DNA of 10,959 bases from Bacteroidaceae bacterium (lineage in GTDB: Bacteria > Bacteroidota > Bacteroidia > Bacteroidales > Bacteroidaceae), in assembly GCA_021443285.1 (NCBI GenBank), contig JABUUG010000024.1:1-10959 (forward strand), in the 5' to 3' direction. Positions 6,124 through 10,959 of this stretch are shown in pieces. The number at the start of each line of letters is the position of its first letter. Position 1 is the stretch's first letter. Made by a program: the position numbers and the translations under genes. Under the pieces are notes generated by a model. That model searched no databases. It saw nothing but the letters and a program-made list of their open reading frames with translations, and had not been told where the DNA came from.

Positions 6124-7605
6124 ATGATTAGTAGCCGACAAGTGATGCAACAGAGAGGCATTTGCGTGATTATACCAACGTATAACAACGGCAAGACCGT
6201 AGTAGATGTCATAGAGCGTACGCAGAAGCAGTGTGCTGACGTGATAGTTGTGAACGATGGCAGCACCGACAATACCCCTACCCTACTCCACCACACTGCA
6301 GGTATAACGATTATAGATAGAGAACGTAACGAAGGCAAAGGGGCTGCACTGAAACATGGTTTCAGAAAAGCTGTTGAGATGGGATTTGCTTACGCCATAA
6401 CACTTGACGCAGATGGGCAGCACTTCCCAGAAGACATTCCGCTGTTGATAGAGGCAAATGTAAAGCATCCACACAGCATCATCATGGGGCAAAGAATGCT
6501 TGAAGGTGCGGACAGATCGGGCGGTAGCAAGTTTGCCAACGCATTCAGCAACTTCTGGTTCTGTGTGCAGACATTTCACTATCTCGCTGATACACAGACG
6601 GGTTTCAGGCTTTATCCTCTCCACAGACTTAAGGGGCTGTCCTTGCTAACATCACGCTATGAGGCAGAACTTGAACTCCTCGTTTTCTCATCATGGCATG
6701 GCGTGGACATCATACCAGTTGATGTAAAAGTCTATTATCCCCCAAGAAATGAGCGGGTTTCGCATTTCAGGCCAATTCCTGACTTTACCCGTATCACCAT
6801 CCTCAATACATTCCTCTGTATGCTTGCAGTGGTGTATGGTCTGCCTTGCGCCATATATCGTGTTCTTTACATTGCGCTTTTCACAATAGTCTCGCTTATT
6901 GTTTATCTTGTCGGGGCATTGCTCGTTATCACGCCGTACACAGCAGCGGTGAAATGTTTAAAAAAAGGAACTCTGCCTGTCCACAAAATACTACACATTT
7001 CTGCAAGGTTTGCCACAGCTGTATTGCAGATATTCTGCAGCAAGGTTATTATTCGCAATAAGCATTGCGAGGATTTTACGAAGCCTGCCGTTATAATATG
7101 CAATCACCAGAGCCACCTCGATCTGATTCTGCAAATGGGTCTTACCAGTAAAATAGTGTTCCTTACCAACGACTGGGTATGGAAAAGCCCATTCTTCGGA
7201 TATGTTATCAGAAATGCAGAATACCTTCCTGCATCAGAAGGAATAGACCAACTCCTGCCCAAAATAAAGTCGCTTGTAGAGCGAGGATACTGTATTTCTA
7301 TCTTCCCAGAAGGCACGCGCTCTACAGACTGTTCAATAGGGCGTTTTCACAAAGGCGCGTTCCATATCGCCAAAGAACTGGGTATAGATGTACTCCCTCT
7401 TGTACTATATGGCGCAGGGAAGGTACTTCCCAAGAACGGTGTGTATATGAGGCGACAAACCATCTGTCTTGACATAGACCGCAGAATCCCATATATACAT
7501 AGGGAAGAGGCAGGCATGTTGACCATACGGGAGGAAAGCAATCGTTTCCGCAAATATTACAGACAACGCTATGCCGAACTATGCAACGAAATGGAAAAAA
7601 TATAA
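6124..7605 (+). CDS. Glycosyltransferase family 2 - acyltransferase fusion
   Basis: This 493-aa bifunctional membrane protein has an N-terminal GT-A glycosyltransferase of the dolichyl-phosphate-mannose-synthase type. It shows IIPTYN (16-21), VVNDGSTDNT (42-51), NEGKGAALKHGF (69-80) and the metal-binding DADGQH (95-100); residues 158-162 read TQTGF. A hydrophobic segment at about 228-270 holds one or two helices. The C-terminal half (about 300-475) is a PlsC-type lysophospholipid acyltransferase with NHQSHLD (327-333, catalytic His328 and Asp333), FPEGTRS (394-400) and VLPLVLYGAG (423-432). The same domain pair occurs in aryl-polyene and flexirubin clusters. It is inferred there to join the acyl chain to a glycerol- or sugar-containing lipid anchor at the inner membrane. 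The donor sugar and acceptor cannot be read from sequence. ATG 6124 abuts the upstream TAG, and the TAA shares a base with the next ATG. Confidence 0.93.
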   Translation: MISSRQVMQQRGICVIIPTYNNGKTVVDVIERTQKQCADVIVVNDGSTDNTPTLLHHTAGITIIDRERNEGKGAALKHGFRKAVEMGFAYAITLDADGQHFPEDIPLLIEANVKHPHSIIMGQRMLEGADRSGGSKFANAFSNFWFCVQTFHYLADTQTGFRLYPLHRLKGLSLLTSRYEAELELLVFSSWHGVDIIPVDVKVYYPPRNERVSHFRPIPDFTRITILNTFLCMLAVVYGLPCAIYRVLYIALFTIVSLIVYLVGALLVITPYTAAVKCLKKGTLPVHKILHISARFATAVLQIFCSKVIIRNKHCEDFTKPAVIICNHQSHLDLILQMGLTSKIVFLTNDWVWKSPFFGYVIRNAEYLPASEGIDQLLPKIKSLVERGYCISIFPEGTRSTDCSIGRFHKGAFHIAKELGIDVLPLVLYGAGKVLPKNGVYMRRQTICLDIDRRIPYIHREEAGMLTIREESNRFRKYYRQRYAELCNEMEKI

Positions 7606-8510
7606 TGCAGTATATACTCATAACCATACTCTATTTCATCCCCGTCTGCGTCTCTTCGCAGATAAATATCTGGGACTATCCCTCAAACGACAGAGCCACC
7701 ATACCTAAATTATCACTCCCCTACAAAGGAGAAAGTCAGAAGAGGAACTGCGTAGAACTATATCCATACATCATATCAGGCACCAACAACACAGCTGTAA
7801 TTGTTTGTCCAGGAGGCAGTTATTTCTGGCATGACATGGAAACAGAAGGCCATCTTGTCGCAAAATGGCTCAACTCACAGGGAATATCGGCGTTTGTGCT
7901 CAACTATCGTACAGCCACCGTTCCTGCGTTCATTTTCCACTACAGAATATTTTTTCGAGGCAATAGGTATCCAGATGCACAGGACGATTTGAGACAGGCG
8001 CTGAAAGTCGTTCGAGATAAGTCAAAAGAGTTTGGTATAAACCCCAATGCCATAGGAGCAATGGGGTTCTCCGCAGGAGGACATCTCGCCATGTCCTCCG
8101 CAGAACTGTTCCCCTTTCAGGAACGCCCGGATTTCCTCGCAATAATATACCCTGTCGTCTCATTCACAGACGACTGTACACACAAACGATCACGTCGAGG
8201 ACTACTGGGAGAAAACAAAAAAAACAACGAATATCTTACCAATCTCCTCTCACTTGAGAAGCATGTGCCCAACAATTGTCCACCAGTTTTCCTCGTTAAC
8301 TGCAAGGATGACCCCATAGTCCACTGCCACAACTCCGAACTTCTCGATTCCGCGCTCTCCGCAAAAAAACAGCCGCACCTCTATATACAATACCAAACTG
8401 GAGGCCATGGCTTTGGGGCATCAGAAACTAAAGGTACAGAAGAATGCAGGCAATGGAAACCAGCATTTATTCAATGGTTGAAGAATAACAACCTCCTAAA
8501 GAAACATTAA
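7605..8510 (+). CDS. Exported alpha/beta hydrolase (esterase-like)
   Basis: This 301-aa protein starts at ATG 7605, which overlaps the preceding TAA by one base and gives a clean signal peptide (MQYILITILYFIPVCVSSQ). In-frame ATG 7581 would add eight polar residues and spoil it. The fold signature is clear: oxyanion-hole loop VIVCPGGSYF (Gly70-Gly71), nucleophile elbow GFSAGG (Ser156), acid Asp235/236 in NCKDDPIV and catalytic His268 in TGGHGFG. Closest in feel are Bacteroidetes acetyl-xylan-esterase/BD-FAE-like carboxylesterases. An unusual aromatic/basic stretch, PAFIFHYRIFFRGNRYPD, stands between the YR strand and the DAQDD helix. In this operon it may trim or transfer an ester-linked acyl product in the periplasm, but an unrelated carbohydrate-esterase role cannot be excluded. 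An A8 run lies at 8217-8224. Confidence 0.88.
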   Translation: MQYILITILYFIPVCVSSQINIWDYPSNDRATIPKLSLPYKGESQKRNCVELYPYIISGTNNTAVIVCPGGSYFWHDMETEGHLVAKWLNSQGISAFVLNYRTATVPAFIFHYRIFFRGNRYPDAQDDLRQALKVVRDKSKEFGINPNAIGAMGFSAGGHLAMSSAELFPFQERPDFLAIIYPVVSFTDDCTHKRSRRGLLGENKKNNEYLTNLLSLEKHVPNNCPPVFLVNCKDDPIVHCHNSELLDSALSAKKQPHLYIQYQTGGHGFGASETKGTEECRQWKPAFIQWLKNNNLLKKH

Positions 8511-10959
8511 GTGCATTACATACTAAAAATATTCGATTTAATTTCAAGGAACAAATATGCCGGAGGATTATCGCTCATTGCAATAACCCTGCTCCTTTTA
8601 TGTCTTGCACTCAGGATAAATCTTAACGAAGATATCACCGCATTCCTGCCACTAAATGAACAGCAGCAAAAAGCACTCGCTGTATATCAAGACACCTCTG
8701 GCGCAAACAAGATACTCGCTATTTTTCAAAACAACGCCCCTGCATGTAAAGACTACGATGCCATACTCCTCGCTATCGAAAAATTCAAGGACACCCTTCA
8801 GCAGAAAGACACTGCACACATAGTGCACAACCTCGTAACAGAGTTCAACACAGAGGAAATCACCCAAATGACAGAATTTGTCTATGCCAACATACCCTAT
8901 TTCCTCACATCATCCGATTACCAGAGAATAGACAGTCTGCTCAGCAATAAAGACTTCATCAGCAGGCAGATACAAGAAGACAAAGCCATGCTACAAATGA
9001 CAATGTCTGGACCAGTCGCTGACCATCTCGCAATAGACCCCCTCAACCTCTTCCAGCCAGTCCTCGCAAGACTAAAACAGCACACACACAGCAAAGTCGA
9101 GATATACCAAGGAGCAATCTTTACACCAGATATGTCAAGAGCCATCGTCATGATGGACTCCCCTTTCGGAAACAACGAGACGAAAAACAACACCCGTCTC
9201 ATGAACCTGTTGCAAAGCGTTGCAGACACCGTCCAACTCAGTACTACCAATGTCAATATACATTTCATCGGAGGCCCCTCAATAGCTGTTGAAAACGCAA
9301 AGCAAATAAAAGCCGACAGCACACTCGCTGCCGTCATTGCAATAGCACTCATAGTCCTACTGCTATACATCCACCTTCGTAGTACAAGAAATATACTACT
9401 TATACTCCTGTCAGTAGCATGGGGTAGCCTCTTCGCCATAGCAGCACTTGCAGTCCTCAGCCAAAGACCCTCACTAATCGTCATCGGCATATCAAGCATT
9501 ATCATCGGACTTGCCGTCAATTATCCACTCCACCTCATTGCACACACAGCACACACACACACACAACGACAGGCACTGCGGGAAGTTATCACACCGCTCG
9601 TAATAGGAAACATCACAACCGTAGGAGCCTTTATCGCACTCCTCCCACTACAAGCCACAGCCCTACGCGACCTAGGTATCTTCAGCGCATTCCTACTCGT
9701 TGGCACACTCATCTTCACCATCATTTTCCTCCCGCATCTTATAAAAAAACACGCACCCTCAATTCCTCCCCCCGCGTCTGAAGACTCTGCTTCGGATAAA
9801 ATAACCCTCCCCTCCCCCGGAACCTCCGCCCTTCCCACTACCGTGTCCAATAACAAGAAAATCATAGCACTATTGCTCATCCTCACACCCATCTTTGCAT
9901 ATTACAGCACACTCACAGGTTTCGATGCAGACATCAGCCATATCAACTACATGACCGACCAGCAAAAAGCCGATATACAAGCCTTCCAAAACATCACATC
10001 CAACAATCCCACCAACAACAATGCCATCTATATCGTAGCAGAAGGAAAAACAATCCAACAAGCACTTAATCTAAATCAGAAAAATATCAACAATCTCACC
10101 ACAAGCGCGGTCACATCACAATGCGCCCTCACCACACTACAGTTCCTCCCCTCCAAGCGTCAACAGCAGCAGCGCATACAAAAATGGCAGGCATTCATTA
10201 AAAAAAACTCCCATAAACTCATACATCAACTAAATACCATATCCACACAAAACGGATTCTCACCCGATGCATTCAACCAATTCCATAACATACTTACGTC
10301 CACCTATCCCATAAAAGAATACACATATTTCTCACCCCTCACCCTCATAAACAACCCATTCCTCAGCATTGACACCATCAACAAATCTTATCGCGTCATA
10401 ACATACCTCCATACCACTGCCACCGTGTCTGAAGCGTCGGCTTCCAATAAAACAATTTCCCGCAGCTGTGACTGCCCCCCCCCCTATCTCGACACCCCGG
10501 CAGCCTGGAATATAGCTCAAACCATAAACTCCACCCCAACCAAGCCCAAAGACAACACATTCGCCTTCCATGTCAAAAGTCTCAGCAGCGCAGCAACAAG
10601 AGCACTCTCCGACAACTTCAACTACATCGGATACGCCTGCGCACTCATAGTTTTTCTCTTCCTCACCTTATCATTCCAGTCCATAGAACTCGCACTCATC
10701 TCATTCCTCCCCATGGCAATAAGCTGGATATGGATACTCGGAATAATGGGAATAGCAAACATACAGTTCAATATTGTCAACATCATACTCGCAACATTCA
10801 TCTTCGGACAAGGAGATGACTACACAATATTCATCACCGAAGGATGCACCTATGAATACGCCTATCACAAAAAAATGATTGACTCATACAAGAAGTCAAT
10901 CATCATCTCCGCCACAATAATGTTCATAGGTATCGGAACACTCATCATCGCAAAGCATC
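8511..10959 (+). CDS. MMPL/RND-family exporter, truncated by window end
   Basis: I translated one open frame of 816 codons from GTG 8511 to the edge with no stop. The layout is that of two-repeat MMPL/RND exporters: TM1 about 17-36, a large periplasmic domain about 37-268, TM2-6 about 272-413, a Pro/Ser-rich loop about 418-448, TM7 449-468, a second periplasmic domain about 470-700, then TM8-11 to about 816. Only TM12 and the tail are missing. The proton-relay position is Asp770 in repeat two (FGQGDDYTIF), but Asn337 in repeat one (GLAVNYPLHL). It should pump the lipid-like product out of the inner membrane. The gene starts directly after the hydrolase TAA, in the same frame, with GTG and no nearby ATG; the first in-frame Met lies about 120 codons in. 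Codons are strongly C/A-rich. C10 and (CA)8 tracts occur inside it. Confidence 0.9.
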   Translation, partial: MHYILKIFDLISRNKYAGGLSLIAITLLLLCLALRINLNEDITAFLPLNEQQQKALAVYQDTSGANKILAIFQNNAPACKDYDAILLAIEKFKDTLQQKDTAHIVHNLVTEFNTEEITQMTEFVYANIPYFLTSSDYQRIDSLLSNKDFISRQIQEDKAMLQMTMSGPVADHLAIDPLNLFQPVLARLKQHTHSKVEIYQGAIFTPDMSRAIVMMDSPFGNNETKNNTRLMNLLQSVADTVQLSTTNVNIHFIGGPSIAVENAKQIKADSTLAAVIAIALIVLLLYIHLRSTRNILLILLSVAWGSLFAIAALAVLSQRPSLIVIGISSIIIGLAVNYPLHLIAHTAHTHTQRQALREVITPLVIGNITTVGAFIALLPLQATALRDLGIFSAFLLVGTLIFTIIFLPHLIKKHAPSIPPPASEDSASDKITLPSPGTSALPTTVSNNKKIIALLLILTPIFAYYSTLTGFDADISHINYMTDQQKADIQAFQNITSNNPTNNNAIYIVAEGKTIQQALNLNQKNINNLTTSAVTSQCALTTLQFLPSKRQQQQRIQKWQAFIKKNSHKLIHQLNTISTQNGFSPDAFNQFHNILTSTYPIKEYTYFSPLTLINNPFLSIDTINKSYRVITYLHTTATVSEASASNKTISRSCDCPPPYLDTPAAWNIAQTINSTPTKPKDNTFAFHVKSLSSAATRALSDNFNYIGYACALIVFLFLTLSFQSIELALISFLPMAISWIWILGIMGIANIQFNIVNIILATFIFGQGDDYTIFITEGCTYEYAYHKKMIDSYKKSIIISATIMFIGIGTLIIAKH
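9541..9565 (+). repeat. CA dinucleotide tract in exporter gene
   Basis: (CA)4, one G, then (CA)8 at 9550-9565 encode His-Thr repeats (AHTAHTHTQ) in the loop after TM4. The length is not a multiple-of-three unit, so gain or loss of one CA would shift the frame. Confidence 0.9.
9774..9804 (+). repeat. Intragenic hairpin repeat, copy A
   Basis: This sequence begins GCGTCTGAAG and contains TCTGAAG...CTTCGGA, which could form a 7-bp stem (one U-G pair) with a 6-nt loop. It encodes ASEDSASDKI in the TM6-TM7 loop of the exporter. It matches copy B at 10425 at about 23 of 31 positions in the same reading frame. Confidence 0.55.
10425..10455 (+). repeat. Intragenic hairpin repeat, copy B
   Basis: This sequence begins GTGTCTGAAG and contains a perfect GAAGC-GTCG-GCTTC hairpin (10431-10444). 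It encodes VSEASASNKT in the second periplasmic loop of the exporter and is followed closely by the C10 tract. It lies 651 bp from copy A, a multiple of three. Confidence 0.55.
10475..10484 (+). repeat. C10 homopolymer inside exporter gene
   Basis: Ten consecutive C encode the end of Cys and Pro-Pro-Pro in the segment SCDCPPPY of the second periplasmic domain. In the sequence as given the frame is open on both sides. This is the longest homopolymer in the window and a classic length for slipped-strand phase variation, or for sequencing error. Confidence 0.95.

Noticed and set aside
6846..7472. Alternative + frames of 71 and 97 codons within the GT-acyltransferase gene
   Set aside because: They overlap conserved PlsC motifs in the true frame, and their translations are Cys/Arg-rich shadows.
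8918..9892. Long open frames on the minus strand (200 and 123 codons)
   Set aside because: They lie opposite the exporter, whose + frame shows clear membrane helices and the MMPL motif throughout; the minus frames are a by-product of C/A-rich codons and match no recognisable protein.
10475..10484. Frameshift or pseudogene at the C10 tract
   Set aside because: The frame remains open before and after the tract as given, and the downstream GDDY motif and helices are in the same frame as TM1-7.

Overview
The window looks like a chromosomal segment from a Bacteroidales bacterium, probably Prevotella-like. The acetolactate synthase has the Bacteroidetes-style C-terminus, starts mostly lack clear Shine-Dalgarno sequences, genes are packed with stop/start overlaps, and a nonamer intergenic repeat (AACTCCTTT-type) precedes the first gene. 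The taxon is inferred from these traits, not from a database match. All eight complete genes and the one truncated gene lie on the + strand. Apart from the first 116 bases there is almost no non-coding DNA.

Layout: 1-116 holds two related blocks of 9-bp tandem repeats. 117-2432 encodes the two subunits of acetolactate synthase (ilvB, ilvN), the first step of valine/leucine/isoleucine synthesis. From about 2451 to the window end runs a lipid/polyketide-type cassette: acyl carrier protein; a 644-residue protein fusing a complete ketosynthase to a cysteine-less chain-length-factor-like half domain; an ArnE/EmrE-like four-helix membrane protein; a LolA-like periplasmic carrier; a small exported protein of unknown function; a glycosyltransferase-acyltransferase fusion; an exported alpha/beta hydrolase; and an MMPL/RND exporter that runs off the right edge (8511-10959, 816 codons, no stop reached).

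ACP, KS/CLF, LolA-like protein, GT/acyltransferase fusion and MMPL exporter are the set known from aryl-polyene (APE), flexirubin and dialkylresorcinol gene clusters. The working model (inference) is that the KS/CLF builds a polyene or polyketide acyl chain on the ACP. The fusion enzyme then attaches it to a lipid or sugar-lipid at the inner membrane, the ArnE-like protein and the MMPL pump move the product across that membrane, and the LolA-like carrier with its small partner ferries it to the outer membrane. Ketoreductase, dehydratase, thioesterase and starter-unit genes are absent here and would be expected downstream.

Features worth attention are the KS-CLF fusion with an internal insertion, the direct apposition of ilvBN and the cassette, five consecutive overlapping or abutting gene junctions, long homopolymers inside coding regions (G8, T9, C10) that could allow phase variation, a duplicated hairpin-like sequence inside the exporter gene, and a strong drift from G-rich to C-rich coding strand across co-oriented genes.
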